A program made the translations under genes and the position numbers. From Dendrocalamus latiflorus (taxonomy: Eukaryota; Streptophyta; Magnoliopsida; Poales; Poaceae), in assembly GCA_017311315.1 (NCBI GenBank), contig CM029612.1, positions 50,984,200 through 51,048,199 on the forward strand: a stretch of DNA of 64,000 bases, read 5' to 3'. Of the stretch, positions 31,600-43,689 are shown piece by piece; positions within the stretch are counted from its first letter, which is position 1, and each line of letters begins with the position of its first letter. The notes beneath the pieces were generated by a model. That model had not been told where the DNA came from. It saw only the letters and a list, made by a program, of their open reading frames with translations, and made no database searches.

Positions 31600-34160
31600 A
31601 TGGGGAAGAAGATGGCGTCGTACCTGGCGATGAAGACGGACCCGGCGGGCGGCGCGTCGGAGGCGGCGCATGCGCTGATCGAATCGGACCTGCGGGAGCT
31701 CGGGGTGGCGGCGCGGAAGCTCGCCAACCACGCGTTCGTCATCGGCGGCGGCCTTGGCTTCGGCACCTCCTTCCTCAAGTGGCTCGCCTTCTTCGCCGCC
31801 GTGTCAGTCCACCAACCTTTTTTCCCCTTGTTTTCAAGTTACTTTTTTTGTTGGATGACGTTGGATTAATCTTGTTGCATGTGTGTTTTACTCATGTGTC
31901 AATTACTGTGTAGTTGTATATGTTGAGTACTCTGTGTCAAATAACTGTAATAGCCATAGTCGTAAGTACTGTAGCTTGAGTACTGTGAACGTAATCTCTG
32001 AGGAGTATTGTGGCGTTATACTCGGAGGAATACTGTAGGTGTAATACTCGGAGGAGTTCTATAGGCGTCATACTCTGAGAGTACTGTAGATGTCATACTC
32101 GGAGGAATATTGTGGACGTTATACTTAGAGGAGTACTATGGGCGTAATGCTCTGGGAGTACTGTGGACGTCATACTTGAGGAGTATTGTGGATGTCATGC
32201 TCGGGAGGAGTACTGTAGCTGTTAGAGGACTACTGAAGTGTCGATGCTCGAAAGACCTGTGTGGTCGAAGTGCCGTGCTTGGAGGACTCGAAGCCTGTGT
32301 GTGGTCGTAGCGTCGTGATCGTGGCGTCTGTGCGTGGTCGTGGCACTGCGGTCGAACGTGAGTGCACAAAAGCTCCTGCCAAATCAAGTCGTGGGATGGA
32401 GCATTGGAGTTCGTATCTTATAAGCGATCCTTTTTTGTTTTGGGGGGTGGGGGGTGTCAGACTAGTTTGGAGATAATACCATGGAATCCTACGATCAGTT
32501 GGAAATGAATTGGAAAATTATGTTGGTTCTGGTGCTATCTTAGATCCATGAGAGAGGCGACAGGCACATGTACCCGAACGCAATTGATTAGTGATAAACC
32601 TGCATGATAACTAAAGATTGCCTGGAGATTTTCAGAAGTGTGTCAAATTAACTTTGGGTAACTGGGAAGAGTTGTGAACATATGCGACTGCTCATAACTT
32701 CACAAGTCAAGATCCTTTTGACGTGCGAACATGTTAACAGAACTACAGATGGTTCAGACCCAATTGCTCCTCACCAAATTTTTATGCTGTGCTAAGCTGT
32801 TAGAACGATTCTACAGCCTAATTTGTCTGTATATATTATGCAGTGTAGGTCTTTTCAGTCTTCACTTTCTAGATTGCGAGGAGCTGAGAACTTCATGTAT
32901 TCATTTAACTTGATATTACTTTTTTTTGGCATTTGTCAGTTGTCACAGTATTATGCATTGACTGAACCCCCCGTCCTCTTCGAACACTGCAGATACCTCT
33001 TGATATTAGACCGGACAAACTGGAAGACCAACATGCTGACGGCTCTCTTGGTCCCTTACATTTTCTTCACTCTGCCTGGTGTCCTGTTTTCTCTGATAAG
33101 GTCGTTACAGGCACAAATACCCTACTGCATCACCCGTACATGTTTTAATTTTTAATGCAATTATTATGAATTGTGGAAATGTTGCAACAAGGTGGATTGA
33201 CAGACTATAAAGGATGTGGAGTAAACTGACACAATAAAAAAACTGCATATATCATGGTGTCCTATTTGTTGGCAATTGACATCATAGGATAATGGCTAGA
33301 ATGATGATTTCCTTCAAAACAAAATTCTCGCAAAACTGAGGATAAAAATTAAAAATCTCATAAGTTGTTAGCATATTAGGTGCAATCCGCCTTTACGGTG
33401 TAATCGTGCAATCCGGCTTTGGTTTGGGAACTAAATTAGCATGAAGTAATGCAAGATACAGGGCAAATAGGCTTGTTGCTACCTAATTGTAAAACTCAAG
33501 CTGGCTCTTCATATTTGATGAATATCGGTTGGTGGATTACGGATAGCTATAAATACTTCCAGGATAGCATGTTCTCTATGCATCTATTACAACATTTCAT
33601 ACAGATGTATGACACAAATTTGCTTATTGTTAAACATCTAATTGCAGGGGAGAGGTTGGAAAATGGATTGCGATCATTGCAGTCATCCTGCGTCTCTTCT
33701 TTCCTCGCCACTTCCCAGGTATCATTTAGCTATCTATTCCTTTTGTTACTGTTGTTTTATTGCATACTATCAAAATTCCTTGTGCCCCTAAAAGAGTCTA
33801 TTCCAGCTGATTTGGTGCTATCAAAATGTGTTTTCTACTAAATAGGCTGACTGAAATAGTAAAAATTTACATGGACCTCACAACGATTTCACATCATGTG
33901 CATCAGATTGGTTAGAGCTGCCTGGTGCTGTGATTCTCCTCATAGTGGTCGCCCCCAGCCTAATTGCAGACACCTTCAGGGGCGACCTCGTTGGCATCTT
34001 CATATGCCTCATCATTGGATGCTACCTGCTTCAAGAGCACATCAGGGCGTCAGGTGGATTCAGGAACGCCTTCAGGAAGGGCAATGGTGTGTCCAACACC
34101 ATCGGCATCTGTCTACTCTTCATCTACCCTGTCTGGGCCCTGGTGCTGAAGTTCCTGTAG
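31600..34160 (+). CDS. COR413-PM1: WCOR413 / COR413 cold-acclimation membrane protein
   Basis: COR413 proteins are small multi-pass membrane proteins induced by cold, drought and ABA; this one matches the plasma-membrane type. Exons 31600-31802, 32993-33100, 33648-33718 and 33907-34160 give 211 residues with GT-AG introns. The family blocks are unbroken: LRELGVAARKLANHAFV, GLGFGTSFLKWLAFFAAVYL, DRTNWKTNMLTALLVPYIFF, GKWIAIIAVILRLFFPRHFP, LELPGAVILLIVVAP and LLQEHIRASGGFRNAFRK. The C-terminus ends YPVWALVLKFL. Five or six hydrophobic segments are visible. The first intron (1190 bp) contains a GTACTG-rich repeat block. The gene is probably intact. The PM versus thylakoid type is assigned from the absence of a transit peptide. 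Confidence 0.93.
31930..32360 (+). repeat. Minisatellite-like LTR fragment in COR413 intron 1
   Basis: About twelve loose copies of a 24-30-bp unit with core GGAGTACTGTGGACGTCATA lie between 31980 and 32220, followed by GTGTGGTCGTAGCG motifs. The complement of the same array occurs in the copia LTR at about 47465-47600, so this block is likely a fragment of that LTR family inserted in the intron. Confidence 0.6.
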
Positions 34161-34530
34161 ACGTTACTAGTTCAGTCGGTGTGACCCTACGCCATCCAGC
34201 TCCGTTCGCTGTTCGTGCAGATGTCTTCTACGGTGATTTGGTATCGTCTGGGGAGGAGATGAACCATGTATGTTTGAACCTGTCAGTGGACAGTGTCCCG
34301 TCATATTCGTTTGTTGTAGCTTGATGCCAACGCTTCTTTCCTTTGTGGGTGCATAAGCCTGAATAAGTCCCATTCCTGTTGCTTGATGTAGTAAAATCGA
34401 AGAGCTGCTGGCCAAATTCTTCTCATGGTTGTATCGTATGGTGGGTGCATCTGATATGTTATGAGCTTATCATCCAATGTTGTTTCTGAACATTGTATGT
34501 GATCTGCAGAAATAAAGTTTGCCTTGAGCA
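34161..34530 (+). other. 3' UTR and 3' flank of COR413
   Basis: An AATAAA signal stands at 34511-34516, about 350 bp after the stop codon, and is the best polyadenylation candidate. Confidence 0.5.
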
Positions 34531-34712
34531 GCACCAACAATGCACTTCGGATTCTTGGTAGAAAAAACTGAAAACGTTAATCGGGCCAAAGAGCGGGGCG
34601 AGTTAGCCAGTTAGGTGTACCTATTTGTAGATAAACTTTTTTGGGCCGTAGGGTGTGCAACTGTGAACGTTCCTAGTCATCACATCTGGCTTGCTCACAG
34701 AGAGGTAGAGAG

Positions 34713-34906
34713 TATTGTAAGAGAATACTGAGACAAGTGTTAAAGAGAAAGGATTGCTTCTCATTATCATTCGTATTCAATCTGTACATGTTGATACATA
34801 TATATAGATGATCATGGGGTGGTTTGAATAGATGTCTGTATAGAGAAGACATCTGTACATAGAGGCACCTATACATTTAGGCACCTGTTACTTTTTGTAT
34901 GTAACA
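34713..34906 (-). repeat. 3' LTR of the copia element
   Basis: 194 bp, three single-base differences from 44691-44884. The polypurine tract lies at 34907-34915 read on the minus strand. Confidence 0.93.
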
Positions 34907-35239
34907 CTCCCCCTTGACCAATGTATCTTCATATGATCATCTTGATTCATCATCTTGGAAAAACTCCTCCAAAACCCTGTAGGGAAAAATATGAGGAGAA
35001 CCTATAAAGTAGATATGCCATGAAAAACTCCTTTAAAACCCAATGGAAAAATTTAAGGAGAAAATTTGATATGGCATATATATGATTATATCTCCTTAAA
35101 AACCCCTGTGGGGAAAATAGAGATATAATACATTTATGATTATGTTGTCATATTGCCTCATTAAAAACCTTAATGAGAAACCTTAGAGAAAAAACTCATA
35201 AAGGGAAAAGAGTACAATATTTATATTGAACAGGTTAAA

Positions 35240-37417
35240 TCTTGGGAGATTTCTCCCCCTGATATCTGCAAATCACGTAGTCTTCGCATACCAATTCTAT
35301 GAACACATTTTTGGAATGTGAAAATTGGTAATGACTTCGTGAATAAGTCCGCGAGATTATCACAAGACTTAGTTTGCAGAATATTTATTTCCTCACTCGC
35401 AATTCATGTGGGTAAAATAATTTAGGTGCAATATATTTTGTGATATTGCTCTTTATGTAACCCGTTTGCATTTGGACAACGCAAGCAGCATTATCTTCGT
35501 AGATAATGGTAGGTGATGCGATAGCACCTATACCACATGTATGTGGTTAATCATTCTGCGAAGCCATACACATTCACGTGATACTTCATATAATACAATT
35601 ATTTCAGAATGATTAGTGGATGTAGCCACTAGAGTCTGTTTCGAAGACTTCCAAGAGATGGCTGTTCCACCATGTAAAAATACAAAGCCTGTTTGAGATC
35701 TGGCATTATAGGGATCTGATAAATAGCCAGTATCAGTATATCATATTAAATGCATATTTTTATTCTTCTGGAAGAATAGACCGAGATCTTTAGTGCCTTG
35801 AAGATATCTAAGGATATGCTTCACTCCTATCCAATGTCTTTTGGTTGGAGCGGCGCTATGTCTAGCAAGTAGATTTACCGCAAATGCAATAACCGGCCGG
35901 GTGCAGTTTGCAAGGTACATAAGCGCTCCGATGGCACTGAGATATGGAACCTCGGGTCCAAATAACTCTTCATTGTCATCTTGGGGTCTAAATGGATCTT
36001 TGTCCCTGTCGAGAGATCGAACAACCATGGGGGTTTTCGATGGATATGCTTTGTCCATATTGAATTTCTCCAATATTTTTGGACATAGGCTGATTGATGC
36101 ACTATGATACATGTATGAAGGTGATCAAGTTGTATACCTAAGCTAAATTTGGTTTTACCCAAATCCTTCATTTCAAATTCCGTCATAAGATGATTACGTG
36201 CTTCATCTATATCTTGTGTGTTACCAATGATATTAAGATCATCAACATACACAGATATAATTCAAAATCCTGTTGAGGATCTTTTAACGAACACGCATGG
36301 GCAATCATCATTGTTGGAGTATCCCTTTTTGGTTAGGAACTCACTTAGTCGGTTGTACCAAATTCTTCCCGACTGTTTCAAGCCGTATAAAGACTTGTTT
36401 AATTTTACACAATACATATTGCGATTTGCGTTTGTATTCGGAATTGAAATTCCATCGGGAATTTTCATGTATATGTCCGAATCAAGTGACCCATAAAGAT
36501 ATGCGGTCACTACATCCATCAACTGAAAAGATAGATGATTTTGTACTGCCAATGAGATTAAGTATCAGAATGTTATTCCACTCATTACTGGAGAATAAGT
36601 TTCATTGAAATCAATGCCGGGTCTCTGCGTGAACCCTTGTGCTACAAGCCTTGCTTTGTATCTCACCACCTCATTGTTTTCATTCCGTTTGCGGACGAAA
36701 ACCCATTTGAAACCGACAGAGAATACATTGGGAGGTGTATGTATCACATTGATGAATACATTTCTTTTCTTGAGCGAGGCTAACTCCTCTTGAATTGCAT
36801 CCTTCCATTGAGTCCAGTCCGAGCGCTGTTTGCACTCTGCCATGGTCTTGGGATCTGGATCATTTTGAAGGTTGTTTGCAATTGTTGTTTAGAAATAAAT
36901 GTCGACAATTGTAGTCTTACGATCGTATGATTCTCCAGAATCAGTATAGTTTGTGGAAATTTCTTGGACCCCTGATGACTCAATGTTATTTCCCAAAACA
37001 TTTGAGTCGGGGTATTCCGATGTCCCAAGATCAGTATTTGAGTGCACTGTTGATCTGGGTTCAAGGATCCTTTGGTGTCTATCAACTTGAGGTTGATCTG
37101 CATTTACATTATTTTGTTTCCTTTGTCGCTTGTTAGAAGCTGAACCCGCCATTTGTACCGTACTTCTCCCCCTCTTATTTTGAACTGGGAGTTGAGTGGT
37201 ATTTTGCGGTATCTCCACTCTTTCAGGTACATTTCTGGCAGGATTATAGGATTTTATGACACCCTTATAATCAGTAAATGCATCTGGCAGGTTATTTACA
37301 ATGTTTTGTAAATGAATGAGTTTCTGAACTTGAAGTTCAGTCTCTCTGGTACGTGGGTCTGAGGTAGGAATGCTTTGTACATTCCAATTAATTTCCTGGC
37401 ATTCAGTTTGGTACTTG
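35240..37417 (-). pseudogene. Copia reverse transcriptase and RNase H, broken
   Basis: Minus-strand order: a linker region ending near 36890; the RT entry GFKWVFVRKRNENNEVVRYKARLVAQGF's core near 36700 (36843-36565); a segment with LMDVVTAYLYGSLDSDIYM and LNKSLYGLKQSGRIWY (36552-36262); MYVDDLNIIG carrying the catalytic YVDD at 36252; and after a frameshift the connection domain with GALMYLANCTRPVIAFAV and HILRYLQGTKDLGL to 35741. An RNase H piece with YEDNAA lies near 35480. At least four frame breaks separate them, so no complete polyprotein can be made. Confidence 0.85.
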
Positions 37418-37422
37418 TTGTC

Positions 37423-40400
37423 TGTCGGGACCCGGAGCGGCAACTCCAGAACCCTCTGTGTTAATCGCACTATCCCAGGAAAAGCTAGTGCACACAGTAT
37501 CACAAAGACAAATATCATGCGTAATGACAAACTTTATTTAACTAATATGAGCCTGATGGCCAAAGTTTACAATAATAGCAAAAGAAGACAGCGGAAGAAA
37601 TACATAAAGCAGCAGCCCATCCAGCCTTCCCACAAGGCGAATGACTGTAAGACGTGGCCTAGTCGTCACCATCCTCACCGAAGTTGTAGGCGTCATCCTC
37701 TGGCAACAGATTTTAGCAAGGTGAGCACATAAAGTACTCCCAAGGTAAGCACACGAAGTGCTTACGCAAGTTACACCAGGGAAATATAACAGAGTGTATG
37801 CATGCATAAGGGGTTACAAAAGAAGGCATATTATGGTTTATTTGCATAAACAGTATCATTGGAGTAAATATCAATAATAAGTGCAAAAGCTGAATTTGAT
37901 ACAATAGATAGAAACAAGAATTTAACAAAATAATATCGTTAGTGCAGGCTCCGACCAAACACTAACCTAACCACGGGCATCCCACCCGGACCATCTTTTC
38001 CAAAACGAACTCGTACGGATTCCATCCATCCGCACGGTTTTCAAAATCTCTCATGGATTCCATCCATCCACAAGGTTTTCGCAAACCATTTTGAAAAGCA
38101 AAGTCTAATCTGTGAAAAACTTCACTCAGCTTGCCCATGACCGTGGGCACGGCTATCCAGGATAGGTTATACACTCTGCAGAGGTTGTACAGCTTTACCC
38201 ACAAGACATGATCATCCCTTTTTGCCACCGGATTAACACACTTCCTTAGGTGTGCGGCCAGGAGATCATGACAAGGCCTTTACAATGATTCGTTGTCAAT
38301 ATAATCACGCCGCCACTAAGGTTTCACCACAACATGAATCCACATGTTGGAGCCCCCTCTTGTGCCGTGTGAGACTTCTCACGGCCTACGCCGCGCTCAC
38401 ATTCAGCCTATAGCGAGATCATGTTGGAACTTCACAAATTATTCGGCCAGGTCTGTCCCATACCAGACTTGTGGTAGTACGAAAGGGCTTTGCAATAGTA
38501 GCTCACAGACCGGTCCTTAACTTGACTTAGGCCTAACCACAAACCCCTGTGCCCGACAATCAACCACTGCGGCTCCGACCAACAGGGCATGCCTGCACCC
38601 ACCACTCTGACCAATTGCCTAAGTCTAAACCAGTTTTATATTTTGTTTGAAAACATTTCATAACACTCCTTGACTCACCAAAGTCAAGAGTACAGTTGAA
38701 AAGTTTATCATTTCATGTAAAAAGGTTATCATTTTATGTGAAAGATCATCCCAAACCATAATTATCTTAAGCATGGCTAAGCATTTCTACAAAATTTCTA
38801 GTTAGTGCTATTGTACTAACTAGGTTTTATCTAGGGTTGACAAGGTACAATGGCATTCAAGTCAAATTTGGCTGTACAAAGGATTTAGGCATAACTACAC
38901 TTTTAAACCGAATTTAAACTAGACTTGAATAAAATTACGCATGCATAATAATTTAAAAACAACATAATTAATTTAAAATATTAGGTTCAACATGATCAAA
39001 GGTGTAACTTGCCTGGCTCGAAGACCTGGTGCGAATCGTCGGCGTCGTTCTCTCCGAATTCGTTGAAATCTACGCGCGAAGAACCAAACAAATAAATTCA
39101 AATAAAATCCAAATAAAATCCAAAAATTATAAAATATATACTGCAACTTAGATTATGATTTTAGACGAATTTAGAAACTTGAATCACTGGATTCGGAGTT
39201 CGGATGACGGAGAACGAGCAATTTGCAGTTTGATCGGTTTGGAAATTCCAGAAAAATGCAAAACGAGGGAATATTCTCTGGAATCTTATTTTGGCTGATT
39301 TTTGGGGTATTTTGGAGTGTATGACATGTGGGGCCCGGTTGTCATTGACTAGCAAAAATTTTGGCCAAGCCCAAACCGAAAATTGCATTGCATTGGACTT
39401 GAACACACAACCTCATGCATGCATGCACTAACATGCATCCACTAGCCAAGTGGGCATTTAGTCTTTCTTGACAAAGGAGCAACAACAAAATAAATAAGCA
39501 AGGTTGAATATGGTTGAAGAAGGAATCATGGAGGGAAGCCACGGGAGCGCGCACGGGAGGCGGCTCACCGGCGACCGGCGGCGGGGCGGCGAACGGCGGC
39601 GGGGTGGACGGGGCGGCGGCGCTACTCACCGGCGGCGGCGGGGATGGCCGGGGCGGCCAGCGGCGGCGGGAGGCGGTGGTGGCGGCGGTTGGGGATGGGG
39701 GTGGCCGGAGGAAGGTGGCCGGGCGGCGGCGGGAGGCGGTGGGAGGTGGCGCACGGCGGCGGGAGGAGAGGGGAGTGAAGGCCGGCCGAAGAAGGGGAGG
39801 GGAATGGAGAGAATGGTGGTGGGGAGGCCCTTTTATAGAAAGAGAGAGGAGGTGAAGGGATTTCGGTTTTGAGAGGGTTAATGGATGGAAAACGGCCGGG
39901 AGATTGATGAGGGTGATTAGGGCGTCCGTTTCCATGCCTTAATCGGGAGTTATGAGGGAGAAACGGTGGTTTTTATGAGCTCCAATTTGTCATCCATGGT
40001 GGAGGAGAGAGAGGGTGGGAGGAGGAAGAAGGAGAGGTTGAAGAAACATATGACATATGGGTCCCATGTGTCATGGAGAGGGAGAGGAAGTGAAGGGGTA
40101 CGGGCCGTCGGATTGTTGACACGTGGCAAGTGGATGGCTCATGTCCTTTGGATTTTATGAAGGGGTAAGTTGCAATGTATGGCTAGGATTAAAACGTGGA
40201 GAGAGGTTGATTTAATCTGAGAGCGACACGTGGCGGGCTAGGAATAATTTGATTTTTATTTTCGGAATAAATTTCAGAAATTACTAGAAACTTCACAAAC
40301 ACTTGGAAAAATAGTATTTAATGTCTAAAAATTCCAGAAAAATTATAGAATATTCCTGGAAGCATTTTAGACTTAGTAAAAATATTTTTAATTTCATATT

Positions 40401-40724
40401 TTCATTTAATAATTTTATAAAATAGTTTTTAACCTTTAAAAATTGATTTTTAACTCCAGAAAAGCACAGAAAATCCGAATAAAAGCCAAATGCTTTTAAA
40501 TACTTAATTTGAAATTATATTTTTACATAAACTCAAAATAGCTTTTTATTTAATCATAATTTTATGCTTTTAGTCAAATTACTTTTTATAAAAGCCTTTT
40601 TAAAAGCTAAAAACAGACAAATAAAATATCCAAAATTTAGGCAACCAAAGAACACTTTATTTTATTTAAATTAAATTAATTTTTTTTCACTAAAAATTTT
40701 GAAATAAACAGCTGGGCTGTTACA
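37423..40724 (-). mobile_element. Solo LTR of a Tekay/RIRE3-type gypsy element, nested in copia
   Basis: On the minus strand it begins TGTAACAGCCCAGC and ends CCGGGTCCCGACA, the termini expected for a long Tekay-lineage LTR. The 5-bp TTGTC stands on both sides (37418-37422 and 40725-40729), and removing the insert rejoins the copia frame between integrase and RT. It is 3302 bp with no gag-pol and no second LTR copy inside, so it is a solo LTR left by recombination. Long GC-rich ORFs around 39340-39940 are low-complexity shadows. Confidence 0.88.
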
Positions 40725-40729
40725 TTGTC

Positions 40730-41695
40730 TCCCCCTAATGCCGCGAAATGTTCCTCATTGAATATGCAATCAGCGTACCGGGCCGTAAACAGGTCCCCTG
40801 TTAGGGGCTCGAGGTATTTTATGATTGACGGAGATTTATACCCAACATAGATCCCAAGTTTCCTGTGAGGTCCCATTGAGGTACGCTGCGGTGGTGAGAT
40901 CGGTACGTATGTAGCGCAACCGAACTTTCGCAGATGGGAAATATCTGATGGATTTCCACGTAGTAATTGTAGCGGGGAAGTGCTATGATAAGCAGTTGGA
41001 CGCAATTGGATTAAGTCAGCAGCGTGTAAAACTGCATGACCCCAACATGATGTTGGTAAGTTACAATTTTGTAGTAATGGTCTTGCAATGAGCTTGATTC
41101 TCTTGATAAGAGATTCTGCTAAACCATTTTGTGTATGGACATATGGATCAGAGTGTTGAACTTGTATCCCAAGAGCCATACAATCGTCATTGAAGGCATG
41201 GTATAAAAATTCAGCAGCAATATCCATTCAAATTGATTGAATTCGATATTCAGGGTAATGTGCTCGTAATTGGATAATTTGACCAATTAACTTAACAAAT
41301 GCATGGTTTCGTGTGGATAAAAGACACACGTGTGACCATCTAGTAGATGCGTCAATTAGAACCATGAAGTACCTGAACGGTCCACACAATGGTTGTATAG
41401 GACCACATATATCTCCTTGAATGCGTTCAAGGAATTTAAGTGGTTCAGCTCTGATTTTAAGATAAGAGGGTCTTAAAATCAATTTTCCGGTGGCACAGGA
41501 AGTGCACATAAAATCTGAGGATTCCAGAATTTTTTTCTTGAGATATGTATGACCAATTGAATTGCGAATAATTTTCCTCATCATTCCAATGCCTGGGTGG
41601 CCAAGGCGATCATGCCATGTTTGGAATGTGTTAATATTTTGGAAAATTACTTTGTACGCAATATGTTGAACGAATTTGATGTATGTATAGTACAA
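40730..41695 (-). pseudogene. Copia GAG-pre-integrase and integrase, one stop
   Basis: From 41695 the frame has WHDRLGHPGIGMM and CTSCATGK (the HHCC-type zinc-binding region), then ERIQGDICGPIQP and FMVLIDASTRWSHV of the integrase core, up to a stop at 41228. It continues in the adjacent ORF with HSDPYVHTQNGLAESLIKRI, SCWGHAVLHAADLIQLRPT, LRKFGCATYVPI and KLGIYVGY, ending at the solo LTR insertion. The expected D near the core's second acidic site falls at the break. Confidence 0.85.
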
Positions 41696-41699
41696 TCCG

Positions 41700-42402
41700 G
41701 AGGGTAAAGATGGAATTTTTTTTTCATATTGCGTTTGTGTTTACCTTTAAAGTTCTTTGAGTGATTGAGTGAACCACTGAACTTGTTGTTATTTTGATTA
41801 GCATGAACTTCAGAAAGTGGAGCAGCCCCAATGGGACGTTGCTGATTATCCTTTAAAATAAGTTCAGCATGCTTTTCTGCCTGAAGCATAGTATGCATAA
41901 GATCAAAATAAGTTTGGTAATTTGCAGCACGCCATTGCTGTTGTAGGACCCTGTCAGATGGGAGCATAGTCGAGAGAGTTTTCTCTATTTTATCCGCATC
42001 TGTTGGTTCCTTTTCACAAAAACACAATTTAGAGCAAATAGCGTGAAGGGCATGGTTGTAGTCTCCACCAGTTTTAAAGTCTTGGAGTCTAAGATGTGCC
42101 CATTCATGATTAGCCTCAGGTAAGATAACAGCTTTTTGCTGCTCATATCTATTTTTGAGGGCTAACCATAGTGTAAGTGGATTTTCCTCATACAGATATT
42201 CCGCCTTTAAATCTGGATGTATGTGATTCCGTATTATGCTTAAAACGGAATATGTCACAATTTTCGGCGAAATTTGATCATTTGGAGGATCAAATATCAC
42301 CCTTTGCAACCCACGTGTGGTGAGGTTGATTTTTAAGTCCATAGCCCATGTAGGGTAATTGGAACCATCGAGAGCGAGGGGCTCAAAATCTTTGGTAGCC
42401 AT
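41700..42402 (-). pseudogene. Copia gag, fused to a protease-region remnant
   Basis: MATKDFEPLALDGSNYPTWA starts a gag of the UBN2/DUF4219 type, with RNHIHPDLKAEYL, LWLALKNRYEQQK and QQWRAANYQTYFDLM. After a basic stretch (GKHKRNMKKK) the frame jumps to LYPPDCTIH, which belongs upstream of the pre-integrase region, so the CCHC knuckle and the aspartic protease are deleted. Confidence 0.8.
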
Positions 42403-42664
42403 TTAAAACCTACATGAAAAGTACACCATATATGATTAATTTACATGAGGTAAATTAATGTGTATGGTAATGTTGTAAGAAAATGCAAAATATGTGGAAA
42501 ACAATATGAGTATTGTAATCCAAATGAATATATACCTAAAATTAAATATAACATGAGGTTATATTTATAATACCGTTTAATCACAATATTGGTGGTGAAC
42601 ACCAATTTATTGTATGGCATAGCGCATATAAATTGTGATTTTATGATATTTATTGTAGGTATGC

Positions 42665-42995
42665 ATTCATAAATTTTGCGGAGGTGGTTCCACTCATTGA
42701 TAGCCTCCGGTAGGATGACTATTTTCTGCTGTTCATACCGTGTTTGAAGAGCAAGCCACATAGCGCGTGGGTCTTCTTCCATCAGATACCCAGCCTTGAG
42801 ATCAGGATGGATGTGGTTCCGTATAATAAATAAGGCATTGTACTTGAGAGTCTCAGCCAAAGGAGCTACACCCTCTTAGGGAGCTGCAATTGCCTGGTAC
42901 ATTCCGCGCAACGATAGACTCACTTTGAGATCCATCGCCCATGTAGGGAAGTTGTGGTCGTCAAGAGCGAGGGCCTCAAACTCTTTAGTAGCCAT
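42665..42995 (-). pseudogene. Second, partial gag N-terminus in the same copia element
   Basis: Starting at 42995 a frame reads MATKEFEALALDDHNFPTWA, matches the start of the downstream gag, hits an in-frame TAA near 42879, then resumes with LKYNALFIIRNHIHPDLKAG and AMWLALQTRYEQQK. It is diverged from the gag at 42402 and ends abruptly at about 42665. The element therefore carries two gag starts in tandem. Confidence 0.8.
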
Positions 42996-43169
42996 TGTGC
43001 TTACATATGTAGGGCCATAGATTTGTTAAAATCTTTGGCAATGTTAAATAAGCAATGCGAAATGCAAGTAATCAAGGTAAATTTGAAATACATAAAGGGA
43101 CATTCTCCTATTGTGGAATAACATAGTTAATCACCAATGGTATTAACATTATTTAATTCATTTTTCAAC

Positions 43170-43500
43170 ATTGAGTGCGCACTTTGAGGATGATAATCCC
43201 ACAGTAGTACTCTGATACTACCTTGTGTATGACCAATGTGAAAAAGAACCATGGTAATCACTGAGGTGTAGACCTTGTATAATTTATAATCAAATTAGGT
43301 ACGCATGTTGAGGATGAAATCCCACAGTAGTACCATGGTACTACCTTGTGTATGGCCAATTGGAAAATAAATAAAGGTAGTCACCCAAAAGTGTAGACCA
43401 AATTGTTTCAAAACTTGATATTGGGTACGCACGTTGAGGCATAAATCCCGCAGTAGTACTATGGTACTACCTTGTGTATGGCCAATATCAAATTTAAGAA
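43170..43500. repeat. Three tandem repeats of about 125 bp, each with an 18-bp palindrome
   Basis: Units start near 43175, 43299 and 43425. Each carries a CGCA-x-x-TTGAGG motif, ATCCC-CAGTAGTAC and CTACCTTGTGTATGRCCAAT. The palindrome is GTAGTACCATGGTACTAC, perfect at 43327-43344, with one- or two-base changes at 43204-43221 and 43453-43470. Located in the copia leader. Confidence 0.85.
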
Positions 43501-43689
43501 ACTTTGTGTTATTCCAAAATGAGAGAAAATCAACCTAAAGCATTTGCATAAAAAAAATATTAAGTGCTTGTATGGTAAGCTAGTAAACGTAATATTTAAA
43601 TTGCATAAGATAGATTGCAATAATTGATGTATAAAACATTGCATGGAAACACATATGAACAATACAATGTTATTTAAACATAAAATGCT

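Noticed and set aside
36889..37530. Minus-strand ORF with a signal-peptide-like start
   Set aside because: The hydrophobic start comes from the solo LTR and the rest from copia; it is a chance fusion over the insertion junction.
39342..39935. Proline-rich and glycine-rich ORFs on both strands
   Set aside because: Low-complexity GGCGGC block within the nested solo LTR.
43170..43500. CRISPR-like regularly spaced palindromic repeats
   Set aside because: Only three long tandem units in a plant retroelement leader; no spacers in the CRISPR sense and no cas genes.
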